A stretch of 64,000 nt of DNA from Streptomyces coryli. Its GTDB lineage: Bacteria > Actinomycetota > Actinomycetes > Streptomycetales > Streptomycetaceae. The DNA lies in assembly GCF_011044975.1 (NCBI RefSeq), contig NZ_JAAKZV010000015.1, positions 1 to 64,000 of the forward strand, in the 5' to 3' direction. The position numbers and the translations under genes are program-made. The first letter of the stretch is position 1, and each line of letters begins with the position of its first letter. This document shows, in pieces, positions 8,144-17,275 of the stretch. The notes below the pieces were generated by a model. It was given only the letters and a program-made list of their open reading frames with translations, did no database searches and was not told the DNA's origin.

Positions 8144-9068
8144 AGCGGATCCTCGGGTCCAGGACCGCGTAGAGCAGGTCGACGATGAGGCTGGCGGCGA
8201 GGTAGATCAGCACCATGACGGTCACCAGGCCGACGACCGTGGTGCCCTCCTGCCGTTGGATGGCGTCGAAGAGGTAGTAGCCGACGCCCTTGACGTTGAA
8301 CATGCCCTCGGTGACCACCGCGCCCGCCATCAGCGAGCCGATGTCGTAGCCGAGGAAGGTGACCACGGGGATCAGCGAGTTGCGCATCAGGTGCACGCCC
8401 ACCACGCGGCGCCGGGGCAGGCCCTTGGCGACGGCGGTGCGCATGTAGTCGGCGCGCAGGTTCTCCGCGATCGAGGTGCGGGTGAGCCGGGCGACGTACG
8501 CGAGCGAGAGGGCCGCGAGCACGGTCGCCGGGAGGAACAGCTCGCTGACGGACATGGAGTCCTGGACGTTGGGCGTCACCCAGCCGAGCTGGTTGGCGAA
8601 GAGCCACTTGAAGAGGAAGCCCAGGACGAAGACCGGGACCGAGATCAGCAGCAGCGTCAGCAGCAGCACCACGTTGTCGCGCAGCTTGCCGGCCTTCAGG
8701 CCGGAGACGATGCCCAGCGCGAGGCCCAGCACCAGCTCGATGCCGAACGCGATAAGCGCCAGCCGCATCGACACCGGGAACGCGTCGCTGAGCACGTCCG
8801 TGACCGGCCGGCCGCTCTGGATCTGGGTGCCGAAGTCGCCGTGCAGCACCATGCCGGTGAGGTAGTCCCAGTACTGCTTGATCAGCGGCTGATCGAGACC
8901 GAGGTCGTGCCGGATGTGCGCGAGGGTCGCGGGGTCGGCACCCCGGTCCCCGAACATGGCGCGCACCGGGTCCCCGGGCAGCGTGTACGCCATGAGAAAG
9001 ATCAGCAGAGTGGTCCCGACGAACACCGGGATCATCTGGAGCAGTCGTCGTACGACGTAACGCCCCAT
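8136..9068 (-). CDS. peptide ABC transporter permease (DppB/OppB type), operon 1
   Basis: This 310-residue permease begins with the typical MGRYVVRRLLQMIPVFVGTT segment. It has the long extracytoplasmic loop after helix 1, and its EAA loop reads YMRTAVAKGLPRRRVVGVHLMRN. It is the first permease gene after the binding-protein gene. A 104 bp gap with a strong stem-loop separates them, which probably lets the binding protein be made in excess. The paralogue is at 14301-15227. Confidence 0.92.
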   Translation of the reverse strand: MGRYVVRRLLQMIPVFVGTTLLIFLMAYTLPGDPVRAMFGDRGADPATLAHIRHDLGLDQPLIKQYWDYLTGMVLHGDFGTQIQSGRPVTDVLSDAFPVSMRLALIAFGIELVLGLALGIVSGLKAGKLRDNVVLLLTLLLISVPVFVLGFLFKWLFANQLGWVTPNVQDSMSVSELFLPATVLAALSLAYVARLTRTSIAENLRADYMRTAVAKGLPRRRVVGVHLMRNSLIPVVTFLGYDIGSLMAGAVVTEGMFNVKGVGYYLFDAIQRQEGTTVVGLVTVMVLIYLAASLIVDLLYAVLDPRIRYA

Positions 9069-9096
9069 CGTGCCTCCATATGAGCGGGCGCGGCAG

Positions 9097-9151
9097 CGGC
9101 GGCCGACGGGCCTTCCCCGGGTCGTACGGGGTGTGGGCCCGCCGGCCGCCG
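9097..9151 (-). terminator. stem-loop between binding-protein and permease genes, operon 1
   Basis: Arms at 9097-9112 and 9136-9151 pair over 16 positions with one mismatch, and the loop can form a further CCCCG/CGGGG stem. Such hairpins behind binding-protein genes usually stop part of the transcription or protect the 5' message. There is no U-tract. Confidence 0.6.
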
Positions 9152-9172
9152 TCGCGAACTACGCGGTGACTG

Positions 9173-10795
9173 CTACTTCTTCAGGACCTCGACCTGGTGG
9201 AACACCGGGTCGCCGTGCTGGTCGAACTCCACGTTCTGGACGTTCTCGGAGTAGCCGGAGTTCACCTTCTGGTCCCAGAGCGGGATCGCCGGCATCTCCT
9301 TGACCAGCTCCTTCTCGACCTGCTGGTACGCCTTCACGGAGGCGTCGAGGTCCTTGGCGGAGTCAGCCTTGGCCATCATGTCGTCGACCTTCTTGCTGGA
9401 GAAGTCCGACTGGTTGCCCGCGCGGCCGGTGCCGTACAGGTCCTGCATGAAGTTCATGTTCAGCGGATAGTCCTGCACCCAGCCCGAGCGGTACATCGAC
9501 TTGACCTCCTTGGCGTCACGAGCCTTCGTGTCCGCCTGGAAGGTGGTCTTCGCCGCGCCGGTGCACTCCACCTTCACGGCCTGGCGGATGGAGTTGCAGA
9601 CCGCGTCCACCCACTCCTTGTGACCGCCGTCGGCGTTGTACTGGATGGAGATCTTGTTCTGCGGAACGCCGCCGCCGGCCTTGATGAGCTGCTTGGCCTT
9701 CTTCGGGTTGTACTTGGTGACGTCGCCGGCGGCGTTCTTCTGGTAGCCGAACACGGTCGACGGCACGAAGCCGGTGGCGGGCACGCGGGTGCCCTGCAGC
9801 ACGGTCTTGGTGATGGTGTCGCGGTCGATCGCCATCGACAGGCCCTGGAGGACCTTCGGGTCGACGTCCTTGAACTGCTTGCCGTAGAAGGCCGGGACGA
9901 TCGTCTGGGTGGCGGAGTACGGCTGGTCGATGGCGCGGTCGCCGAGGTCGTCCTTGTACTTCGCCAGGTCGCGCGGGGCGAGCTGGGTCATCGAGTCCAC
10001 GTTGCCGGACTGCAGGTCCTCGTAGGCAGCCTCGAGCTTGGTGTAGTTCTTGAAGATCACGCCGCCGTTCTTGGCCTGGTTCGGGCCCTGGTACTTGGCG
10101 TACTTCTTGATCTCGATCTGCTTGTTGTGCTCCCAGCTGACGAACTTGTAGGCGCCGTTGCCGACCGGCTTCTGCCCGGCGGCCTTCGGGTCCTTGTAGA
10201 ACGACTTCGGCTGCGGCGAGAACGCGTAGTAGCCGAGCTTGTACGCGAAGGCCGGCATCGGGTTGTTCAGCTCGATGGTGAAGGTCGTGTCGTCGACCAC
10301 CTTCAGACCGGCCAGCTTGTCGGCCTTCGGGTCACCCTTCTCCGGGTGCACGTCCGCGAAGCCCTTGATGTCGGAGAACCAGGAGGCCTGCGTCTGGTTG
10401 TTCTTCGGGTTGGCGGCCCAGTTCCAGGCGTCGACGTAGGAGTCGGAGGTCACCGGGGTGCCGTCGTGGAAGGTGTAGTCCGGCTTGAGCTTGACGGTCC
10501 AGGTCTTGTTGTCCTTGGACTCCACGGACTCGGCGTTCTCCATGGTGAGCTTGCCCTTGGAGTCATAGCCCGTGAGCTGGTCGAAGACCGTCATGGCGAT
10601 GTAGGCGCCGTTGGTCTCCATGGTGCTCGTCGGCACCAGCGGGTTCTGCGGCTCGCCGCCCTGCATCTTGAAGATGCCGTTCGGGTCGACCTCACCCCCG
10701 CCGCTGCCGCTGTCGCTGCTGCCACCACAGGCCGTAGCCGCGAGACCGACGGCTATCGCGCCGGCGACCCACTTAGCGCTCTTCGCACCGCGCAT
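9173..10795 (-). CDS. peptide-binding lipoprotein (family 5 solute-binding protein), operon 1
   Basis: This 540-residue extracellular lipoprotein has a signal peptide with lipobox LAATAC near residue 23. It then shows the family 5 fold with typical segments such as WTVKLKPDYTFHDGTPVTSDSYVDAWNW (about 94-122). The start ATG 10795 has AGGAGG just upstream. It should capture oligopeptides and pass them to the adjacent permeases. It is paralogous to the lipoprotein at 15327-16952. In Streptomyces, transporters of this type import signalling peptides (the bldK locus) or nutrients. Gene order here differs from what I recall for bldK, so I do not use that name. Confidence 0.93.
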   Translation of the reverse strand: MRGAKSAKWVAGAIAVGLAATACGGSSDSGSGGGEVDPNGIFKMQGGEPQNPLVPTSTMETNGAYIAMTVFDQLTGYDSKGKLTMENAESVESKDNKTWTVKLKPDYTFHDGTPVTSDSYVDAWNWAANPKNNQTQASWFSDIKGFADVHPEKGDPKADKLAGLKVVDDTTFTIELNNPMPAFAYKLGYYAFSPQPKSFYKDPKAAGQKPVGNGAYKFVSWEHNKQIEIKKYAKYQGPNQAKNGGVIFKNYTKLEAAYEDLQSGNVDSMTQLAPRDLAKYKDDLGDRAIDQPYSATQTIVPAFYGKQFKDVDPKVLQGLSMAIDRDTITKTVLQGTRVPATGFVPSTVFGYQKNAAGDVTKYNPKKAKQLIKAGGGVPQNKISIQYNADGGHKEWVDAVCNSIRQAVKVECTGAAKTTFQADTKARDAKEVKSMYRSGWVQDYPLNMNFMQDLYGTGRAGNQSDFSSKKVDDMMAKADSAKDLDASVKAYQQVEKELVKEMPAIPLWDQKVNSGYSENVQNVEFDQHGDPVFHQVEVLKK

Positions 10796-11087
10796 GGGTT
10801 CCTCCTAGGAGTGCACTGTTCTGATCTGAAGGGGGTGAGCACCCGGGTAAGGAACCGAGCCTCAAGTGAATTCACTATCGGTCACGACAGTGCCTGTAAA
10901 CCACACTTAAAAGGTCTCGATCAGATCACGCAAGATCCTTTAAGAAAGACAAATAGGGACAGACCGTACTAGACAGATCACGCAAAAACGGACTCTGTTG
11001 CGTTCACCACACATCATCGTCCGGTATACGGACGAGTAACAGATCCCGCCCTGACGTCCATCCGCGTAAGCGTCTGCGAACGAAAAA
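10796..11087 (-). promoter_or_regulatory. upstream region of peptide transporter operon 1
   Basis: No gene is seen here. The block is clearly more A/T-rich than its surroundings. It carries an exact 12 bp direct repeat, CAGATCACGCAA, at 10922-10933 and 10974-10985. Stretches GGTCTCGATC-N-GATCAC (from 10913) and CTAGACAG (from 10969) recur at nearly the same spacing upstream of operon 2 (from 17149 and 17207). The operon 1 promoter must lie here, but I cannot fix its -35/-10 hexamers. Confidence 0.55.
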
Positions 11088-11123
11088 GCGGCCCGGCGCC
11101 CCGACTTCGGGGCACCGGGCCGC
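11088..11123 (-). terminator. Rho-independent terminator of peptide transporter operon 2
   Basis: Arms GCGGCCCGG and CCGGGCCGC, with an inner CCCCGA/TCGGGG stem around CT, are followed on the minus strand by TTTTTCG. It lies 23 bp beyond the stop at 11147. Confidence 0.9.
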
Positions 11124-11146
11124 TCGGCCCGCGCAGCGCTCGCGCC

Positions 11147-12316
11147 TCAGCCCGCGAGCACGCTCTTCTCCTCGGCGAAGTGGCACGCCGACTCATGGTT
11201 CGCCGGCGAGTCCGACCCGCTGAAGACCGCCGGCACCGCGAGCAGCGGCTCCTCCTCGGCGCACTTGTCCTGCGCCTTGAAGCACCGCGTACGGAACCGG
11301 CAGCCCGACGGCGGATTCGCCGGCGACGGCACATCGCCGGTGAGGATGATCCGCTCCCGGTCCTCGCGCACATCCGGGTCCGGTACGGGCACGGCGGACA
11401 GCAGCGCCTGGGTGTACGGGTGCGTCGGGTGGTCGTAGATCTGCCGGTCGGTGCCGATCTCCGCCATCCGCCCCAGATACATCACGCCGATGCGGTCGGA
11501 GATGTGCCGGACGACGCTGAGGTCGTGCGCGATGAAGAGGTAGGACAGGGTGAACTCGTCCTGCAGCTTCTCCATCAGGTTGATCACCTGCGCCTGGATG
11601 GAGACGTCCAGCGCCGACACCGGCTCGTCGCAGATGATGATCTCCGGGTTCAGCGCCAGGCCGCGCGCGATGCCGATGCGCTGCCGCTGGCCGCCGGAGA
11701 ACTGGTGCGGGTACCGGTTGATGTGCTCCGGGTTGAGCCCCACCGTCTCCAGGAACTCCTGGACCTTCCGCCGCCGGTCGCCCTTCGGCGCCACCTCGGG
11801 GTGGATCTCGAACGGCTCCCCGATGATGTCGCCGACCGTCATCCGCGGATTCAGCGAGGTGTACGGGTCCTGGAAGACCATCTGGATGTTGCGGCGTACG
11901 GCCTTCAGCGCCCGGCCGCTCAGCCGGGCGATGTCCTCGCCCTTGTAGAAGATCTCCCCGGAGGTCGGCTCCTCCAGCTTCATCAGCAGCTTCGCCACCG
12001 TGGACTTGCCGCAGCCGGACTCCCCCACGATGCCCAGGGTCTCGCCCTGGTGCAGGTCGAAGGAGACGCCGTCGACCGCGCGGACCGCGCCGACCTGCCG
12101 CTTGAAGACGATTCCCTGGGTCAGCGGGAAGTGCTTGACCAGGTTCCGTACCTGCAGGATCGGCTCGCCGCGCTCAGCGGGCCGGTCGATGACGGCGATC
12201 GCCGACTCGTCCGTCGCCGCGTCCACCTGCTCCACCTTGGTCAGGCTCGGCGTCTCCGGCACCGCGTCGGCCGGCTGGTCGTTCGGACCGCCCCCGGGCT
12301 TGTCGAGCTCAGCCAT
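11147..12316 (-). CDS. peptide ABC transporter ATP-binding protein (DppF/OppF type), operon 2
   Basis: This 389-residue ATPase has the same motif set as the operon 1 paralogue (GESGCGKST, SGGQRQRIGIARGLA, IIICDEP). The C-terminal cysteine module is present too (SGCRFRTRC, DKC, ACHF). It differs mainly by an acidic N-terminal extension of about 45 residues before the conserved EPILQVRNL segment. Its ATG overlaps the stop of the preceding ATPase gene by 8 bp. It is the last gene of operon 2 and is followed by a strong terminator. Confidence 0.92.
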   Translation of the reverse strand: MAELDKPGGGPNDQPADAVPETPSLTKVEQVDAATDESAIAVIDRPAERGEPILQVRNLVKHFPLTQGIVFKRQVGAVRAVDGVSFDLHQGETLGIVGESGCGKSTVAKLLMKLEEPTSGEIFYKGEDIARLSGRALKAVRRNIQMVFQDPYTSLNPRMTVGDIIGEPFEIHPEVAPKGDRRRKVQEFLETVGLNPEHINRYPHQFSGGQRQRIGIARGLALNPEIIICDEPVSALDVSIQAQVINLMEKLQDEFTLSYLFIAHDLSVVRHISDRIGVMYLGRMAEIGTDRQIYDHPTHPYTQALLSAVPVPDPDVREDRERIILTGDVPSPANPPSGCRFRTRCFKAQDKCAEEEPLLAVPAVFSGSDSPANHESACHFAEEKSVLAG

Positions 12317-13364
12317 CGAGCGTCTCCTTCCAGAAGTGGCACGCGCTCCCGCGGCCGGGCATCGCCCGGTCGTCCGCGTCCTTCACCTCGTACAGCGGGG
12401 GAATGTCGGTGCGGCACACGTCCTGCGCCATCGGGCAGCGCGGCTGGAAGGCGCAGCCGGGCGGGATGTTGGTCAGGGTCGGCGGCAGCCCCTTGATCAC
12501 GTACAGCTCCTGGCCCTTCTGGTCCAGGCGCGGGATCGAGTTCAGCAGGCCCTTGGTGTACGGGTGCGCGGGGCGCCGGTACAGCTCGTGCACCGGAGCC
12601 GTCTCCACGATCCGGCCCGCGTACATCACCGCGATCTTGTCGCTGACGTCCGCCACCACACCCATGTCGTGGGTGATCAGGATCAGGCCCATGTTGTACT
12701 CGCGCTGCAGCTCCGCGAGCAGCTCCATCACCTGCGCCTGCACCGTCACGTCGAGCGCGGTCGTCGGCTCGTCCGCGATGATCAGGTCCGGCTCCAGCGC
12801 CATCGCCATCGCGATCATGATGCGCTGCCGCATGCCGCCGGAGAACTGGTGCGGATAGTCGCCCACCCGCTGCTTCGCGGCAGGGATACGGACCCGGTCC
12901 ATCAGCTCGATGGCCCTCGCCTTCGCCTCCTTGCGGGAGGCGCCCTGGTGCTTGCGGTACATCTCGCCCAGCTGGTACCCGACGCTGAAGACGGGGTTCA
13001 GCGCGGAGAGTGCGTCCTGGAAGATCATCGCGATCTTCCGCCCGCGGATCTTGCGCCGCTGCTCGCTGGACATCTTCAGCAGGTCCTGGCCGCGGTAGAG
13101 GATCTCACCCTTGGTGATCTTCCCCGGCGGGATGTCGAGGATGCCCATGATGGTCTGGGCGGTGACCGACTTCCCGGACCCCGACTCGCCGAGCACCGCC
13201 AGGGTCTCGCCGGCGCTCACGCTGTAGCTGACGCCGTTGACGGCCTTGGCGACGCCTTCGTTGGTACGGAACTCCACGTGCAGATCGCGGACTTCCAGCA
13301 GCGGGCCGCTGTCCGGCTCCGAACGCGGGGCCGGCAGGTCCGCCGCCTTGTCGATGAGTGTCAT
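12309..13364 (-). CDS. peptide ABC transporter ATP-binding protein (DppD/OppD type), operon 2
   Basis: This 351-residue ATPase has Walker [10 protein letters not shown], signature [15 protein letters not shown], Walker [19 protein letters not shown], and a C-terminal module with PGCAFQPRC and ACHF. The ATG at 13364 follows AGGAGGG at a good distance and stands 11 bp after the permease stop. It energises the importer together with the DppF-type subunit. It is strongly similar to the gene at 6203-7201, in keeping with duplication of the whole operon. Confidence 0.92.
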   Translation of the reverse strand: MTLIDKAADLPAPRSEPDSGPLLEVRDLHVEFRTNEGVAKAVNGVSYSVSAGETLAVLGESGSGKSVTAQTIMGILDIPPGKITKGEILYRGQDLLKMSSEQRRKIRGRKIAMIFQDALSALNPVFSVGYQLGEMYRKHQGASRKEAKARAIELMDRVRIPAAKQRVGDYPHQFSGGMRQRIMIAMAMALEPDLIIADEPTTALDVTVQAQVMELLAELQREYNMGLILITHDMGVVADVSDKIAVMYAGRIVETAPVHELYRRPAHPYTKGLLNSIPRLDQKGQELYVIKGLPPTLTNIPPGCAFQPRCPMAQDVCRTDIPPLYEVKDADDRAMPGRGSACHFWKETLDG

Positions 13365-13375
13365 CGCACGCCCTC

Positions 13376-14308
13376 CTAACGCAGCTTCGGGTCGAGGGCG
13401 TCGCGCACCGCGTCGCCGAGCATGATGAATGCCAGCACTGTCACGCTCAGGAAAAGCGATGGATAGAGCAGCATGTGCGGGTGGTTGAGGAATCTGCTCT
13501 GGGCGTCAGCGATCATGAGCCCCCAGGAGATGTTCGGCGACTGGACGCCGATGCCCAGATAGGACAGGGCCGCCTCCGCCGAGATATAGATCCCGAGGTT
13601 GATCGTGGAGAGCACGATCACCGGGGCGATGGCGTTGGGCAGCACATGGCGAGTGGCTATCCGCCAGGTGCCCGCACCCAGCGCGCGGGCCGCGATGACG
13701 TAGTCGTTGTGCTTGTTGGACAGCACCGCACCACGCATGATCCGGAACACCGAAGGCCAGCCGAGCACCATCAGGATGAGCGCCACGGTGTACACATTGC
13801 CGGTGTCGAACATCGACAGGAAGAGCAGGCCGCCCAGCATCAGCGGGATGGCGAAGAAGATCTCGGTGATCCGGGAGAGCACCGTGTCCACCCAGCCGCC
13901 GCGCAGTCCGGCGATCAGCCCGAGGACGCCACCGACCATGGAGGTCATGGCGCTGGTCAGGATGCCGACGATGACGGAGTTGCGGGCACCGTAGATGGTG
14001 CGGGTGTAGACGTCGCAGCCCTGCACGTCGTAGCCGAAGGGGTGCCCGCTCTTCGGCGGCTCCATGGAGTTGCTCAGCTGGCAGAAGCCCTTCTCGTACG
14101 GGCTGCGCTCGGTGAACAACTGGGGCGCGACGGACAGCACGATCAGGCCGAGGATGATGACGGCCGAGATCAGGAAGATCGGATTGCGGACCAGGTCCCG
14201 GCGGGCGTCGGACCACAGGCTGGCGACGCGCTCGGACTTCGCCTGCTCGTCGGCACCGTCCGTGGTACCTGGCGCGGGCATGGTAGGTGCGGCCGTGGGG
14301 TCAGTCAT
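13376..14308 (-). CDS. peptide ABC transporter permease (DppC/OppC type), operon 2
   Basis: This 310-residue permease has a charged cytoplasmic N-terminus and a first helix at IFLISAVIILGLIVLSVAP. The EAA loop reads YVIAARALGAGTWRIATRHVLPN, and the C-terminus is the same ALDPKLR as in the operon 1 copy. Its extracytoplasmic loop contains two cysteines (KGFCQLSN, VQGCDVYT) not seen in the operon 1 paralogue, perhaps forming a disulfide. The ATG overlaps the preceding permease stop by 8 bp. Confidence 0.92.
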   Translation of the reverse strand: MTDPTAAPTMPAPGTTDGADEQAKSERVASLWSDARRDLVRNPIFLISAVIILGLIVLSVAPQLFTERSPYEKGFCQLSNSMEPPKSGHPFGYDVQGCDVYTRTIYGARNSVIVGILTSAMTSMVGGVLGLIAGLRGGWVDTVLSRITEIFFAIPLMLGGLLFLSMFDTGNVYTVALILMVLGWPSVFRIMRGAVLSNKHNDYVIAARALGAGTWRIATRHVLPNAIAPVIVLSTINLGIYISAEAALSYLGIGVQSPNISWGLMIADAQSRFLNHPHMLLYPSLFLSVTVLAFIMLGDAVRDALDPKLR

Positions 14309-15227
14309 AGCGGATCCTCGGGTCGAGCACGGCGTACAGGATGTCCACCAGCAGGTTGGCGGCGATATAGACGAGAATCAGCACGGTGACGAAACCGACC
14401 ACCGTCGTCTGCTCCCGCAGATAGACCGACTGGAACAACTGGCTTCCGACGCCGGGGATATTGAAGATCTGCTCGGTGATGATCGCGCCGCCCATGAGGG
14501 AGCCGAGGTCGTAACCGAGATAGGTCACCACCGGGATCAGTGCGGTGCGCACCGCGTGCCGGCCGATGACGCGCTCGCGGCGCAGGCCCTTGGCCACGGC
14601 GGTACGGACGTAGTCGGCCCGCATCGACTCCATCAGGCTGGTGCGCATCAACCGGGCGAGATACGCCGTCGAGATGGAGGCCAGCACGAACGCCGGCATC
14701 AGCAGGCTGGTGAAGCTCTCCTCGTCCTTGTAGGTGACGGGGAGCAGGTCCCACTTCACACCGACCATCAGCTGCAGGACCGAGCCCAGCACGAAGATCG
14801 GGATAGAGATCAGCAGCAGCGTGCTGAGCAGCACCAGCTGGTCGAGGAACTTCCCCTTGCGCAGCGCGGCCAGCACGCCCGCGAGCACGCCGAGCACGGC
14901 CTCGATGAGGAAGGCCAGGCCGGTCAGCTTCAGGGTCACCGGGAAGCGCTCGCTCATGATCTCCGAGACTTCGCGGCCCGTATAGGTCTCGCCGAAGTCA
15001 CCGGAGAACACCCCGGACATGTAGTACCAGTACTGCACATACCAGGGGTCATCCAGGTGGTACTGCTCGCGCAGCTGCGCCGCCACGGCCGGGCTCAGGC
15101 GGCGGTCTCCCGCCAGGGCCTGGAGGGGGTCGCCGGAGAGCGCGAAGACCAGCAGAAAAATGATCAGGGTGGCGCCGAGCAGTACAGGGATCGCCTGCAG
15201 CAGGCGCCGGACTAGGTAGCGGCCCAT
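14301..15227 (-). CDS. peptide ABC transporter permease (DppB/OppB type), operon 2
   Basis: This 308-residue permease begins MGRYLVRRLLQAIPVLLGAT and has the EAA loop YVRTAVAKGLRRERVIGRHAVRT. It shares the C-terminal LDPRIRY ending with the operon 1 copy. It forms the channel with the DppC-type permease. It follows the binding-protein gene after a 99 bp gap containing a perfect 14 bp stem-loop. Confidence 0.92.
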   Translation of the reverse strand: MGRYLVRRLLQAIPVLLGATLIIFLLVFALSGDPLQALAGDRRLSPAVAAQLREQYHLDDPWYVQYWYYMSGVFSGDFGETYTGREVSEIMSERFPVTLKLTGLAFLIEAVLGVLAGVLAALRKGKFLDQLVLLSTLLLISIPIFVLGSVLQLMVGVKWDLLPVTYKDEESFTSLLMPAFVLASISTAYLARLMRTSLMESMRADYVRTAVAKGLRRERVIGRHAVRTALIPVVTYLGYDLGSLMGGAIITEQIFNIPGVGSQLFQSVYLREQTTVVGFVTVLILVYIAANLLVDILYAVLDPRIRYD

Positions 15228-15262
15228 CAGGTCTCCAGTAATGCGGATTGTTCGGGCGCGGA

Positions 15263-15293
15263 CCGCAGCGCCGGGGGGTCCCCGGCGCTGCGG
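15263..15293 (-). terminator. stem-loop between binding-protein and permease genes, operon 2
   Basis: Perfect 14 bp arms CCGCAGCGCCGGGG (15263-15276) and CCCCGGCGCTGCGG (15280-15293) enclose a 3 nt loop. It sits at the same place as the operon 1 stem-loop although the sequences differ. No U-tract follows, so it is more likely an attenuator or message stabiliser than a full stop. Confidence 0.65.
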
Positions 15294-15326
15294 CTGCCGC
15301 CCTGGAGCGGTGTTTCTGTGGACCGG

Positions 15327-16952
15327 TTACGAGGCGGGCTTGACCGTCTTCCAGTCCACCTCACCCGACGGGTCGAAGACCAGCGGGGCGAGCTCCTCGC
15401 TGACCGCGCCGACCCGGCTGTAGTTGTAGATCGGGATGTACGGCATGTCCTTGACGAGGACGTCATCCGCGGCCTGGTACTTCTTCATGGCCTCGTCCTC
15501 GTTCTCGGACTGGTCGGCCTCGTCCATCAGCTTCTCGAACTGCGGGTTGATGTAACCCGAGTAGTTGGAGCCGTTGGTGATGGCCTCCTCCGAGAACAGC
15601 GGCCGCAGCCAGTTCTCGATGGACGGGTAGTCCTGGATCCAGCCCATCCGGAAGGCGCCCTCGTACTTCTTGTCACCGAGGTCGTTGAGGATGCCCTGGA
15701 ACTGCTCGAAGGGCTTCACGGTGACGTTGATGCCGAGGTTCTCCTCGAGCTGGTTGCCGACCGCCTCGATCCACTGCTTGTGGTCGCCGTCCGCGTTGTA
15801 CGCCAGGGTCAGCTTGTCGCCCGGCAGGCCCTTCGAGGCGCCGTAGAGCTTCTTGGCCTCGGCCGGCTCGTACTTGCAGGAGTCGCAGTTGCCCTCGCGG
15901 TAGCCCGGGACACCGGAGTTGACGAAGTCGTCGGCCGGCGTACGGCTGCCGGCGTAGATCTTCTCGGCGATGGTCTTCCGGTCGATGGCCATCGAGATGG
16001 CCTTGCGGGTGTCGGCGTCGGTGGCCTTCAGCGTCTTGTTGTCGAAGCCGATGTACGCGACCGAGGCCTCGTCACCCTTGATGAAGCGCTCGCCGAGGTC
16101 ACGGTCGGCGGTCTCCAGCGCGGACACCGGGATGGTGTCCATGATGTCGACGTTGCCGTCCTGCAGCTCGCGGTAGCCCGCCTCCAGATCCGCGAAGATC
16201 TTGAAGGTGACACCGGCGATCTTGTAGTCACCGGCGTCGGGGTGCTTCTTGTTGAGCACCGTCTTGATCTGCTTGTTGTGCTCGAACTTCCCGCTCATCT
16301 TGAACGGGCCGTTGCCGATCGGCGCTTCCTCGAAAGCCTTCGGGTCCTTGAAGAACGCCTCCGGCAGCGGCATGAAGGGGTTGAAGCCCAGCATGATCTT
16401 GAACTGGCTGAACCGGTCCGTCAGCGTGACCTCGAAGGTCTTTTCGTCGACGACCTTCAGGCCCTTCATGGTCTTCGCCGTCGGCTTCTTCTTCTCGCCG
16501 GGGTTCAGGTCCTTGTACCCGTCGATCTTCGCGAACAGCGGGTTGGTCTCCTGCGCGTTCTCCTGGTTGGCGCCCCAGTTCCACGCGTCGACATAGGACT
16601 TGGCCGTGACCTTCTCACCGTTGTGGAAGGTGTAGCCGTCCTTCAGCTTGATCGTCCACTTCTTGCTGTCCTCGGTCTCGATGGACTCGGCCATGGCCAG
16701 CTGCGGCTCGCTGGTCTTGGCGTCGTACGAAACAAGGCCGGTGAACAGCGCCTGTATGACCTGCGTGCCCTCGGACTCGTACGTGTTGGACGGGATCAGG
16801 CCGTGCTGAGGCTCGCCTGAATACATGGTGACCTGGGGCTTCGATGCACCCTTGTCGCCATCGCCACCGTCATCGCCACCGCCACAGGCCGTCGCCGCCA
16901 GCGCGACGGCTACAGCCGCCGCCGCCCATTTGGCACTTGTCGCACCCCGCAT
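15327..16952 (-). CDS. peptide-binding lipoprotein (family 5 solute-binding protein), operon 2
   Basis: This 541-residue lipoprotein has a signal peptide MRGATSAKWAAAAVAVALAA and a lipobox ending in Cys near residue 23. Its family 5 features are WTIKLKDGYTFHNGEKVTAK and the SMAIDRKTIAEKI region. The ATG at 16952 is chosen because GAGGAGG lies 8 nt upstream; the open frame to 17021 lacks such a site. Its N-terminal MRGA-SAKW start closely matches the paralogue at 9173-10795. It should deliver peptides to the operon 2 permeases. A short CDSC motif near position 350 is absent from the operon 1 protein. Confidence 0.93.
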   Translation of the reverse strand: MRGATSAKWAAAAVAVALAATACGGGDDGGDGDKGASKPQVTMYSGEPQHGLIPSNTYESEGTQVIQALFTGLVSYDAKTSEPQLAMAESIETEDSKKWTIKLKDGYTFHNGEKVTAKSYVDAWNWGANQENAQETNPLFAKIDGYKDLNPGEKKKPTAKTMKGLKVVDEKTFEVTLTDRFSQFKIMLGFNPFMPLPEAFFKDPKAFEEAPIGNGPFKMSGKFEHNKQIKTVLNKKHPDAGDYKIAGVTFKIFADLEAGYRELQDGNVDIMDTIPVSALETADRDLGERFIKGDEASVAYIGFDNKTLKATDADTRKAISMAIDRKTIAEKIYAGSRTPADDFVNSGVPGYREGNCDSCKYEPAEAKKLYGASKGLPGDKLTLAYNADGDHKQWIEAVGNQLEENLGINVTVKPFEQFQGILNDLGDKKYEGAFRMGWIQDYPSIENWLRPLFSEEAITNGSNYSGYINPQFEKLMDEADQSENEDEAMKKYQAADDVLVKDMPYIPIYNYSRVGAVSEELAPLVFDPSGEVDWKTVKPAS

Positions 16953-17275
16953 GGGTAAGCCTCCTCGAGAATCACTGTCCAACGAGTCGAAGCACAGGGC
17001 CAGTTGATGCCGGTTACGCAACCCCCGGCACTACTCCCCCGCCTTGCGCACGCTCGCATGCCGACATGCCAATACGTTGGCCTGCCATGTGGTCGAGCTC
17101 AATGCCCATCACTATCGGGGAAGTTGGGCACGGCAACTACGCCGGGTTGGTCTCGATCCGATCACACCTCGTGTGATGGATTGGCCGAAATATGGACACA
17201 ACAAGGCTAGACAGACAGTCACGAAACGGTCTGTTAACGCGAGATGCGGGCCGGACCGTCCGAATACCGGACGTT
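16953..17275 (-). promoter_or_regulatory. upstream region of peptide transporter operon 2
   Basis: No gene is seen here. The region holds a perfect inverted repeat ATCACAC-CTC-GTGTGAT at 17161-17177. It also holds two stretches shared with the upstream region of operon 1 at near-identical spacing: GGTCTCGATC-N-GATCAC from 17149 and CTAGACAG from 17207. The palindrome is a plausible operator for a dimeric regulator. Exact promoter hexamers cannot be fixed. Confidence 0.55.

Noticed and set aside
5164-16952. Naming either peptide transporter operon bldK
   Set aside because: Gene order (binding protein first, then two permeases and two ATPases) does not match what I recall of bldKA-E, and similarity could not be computed.
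16953-17021. Longer N-terminus for the operon 2 binding lipoprotein
   Set aside because: GAGGAGG and a complete signal peptide support the start at 16952, and the extension would bury the signal peptide.
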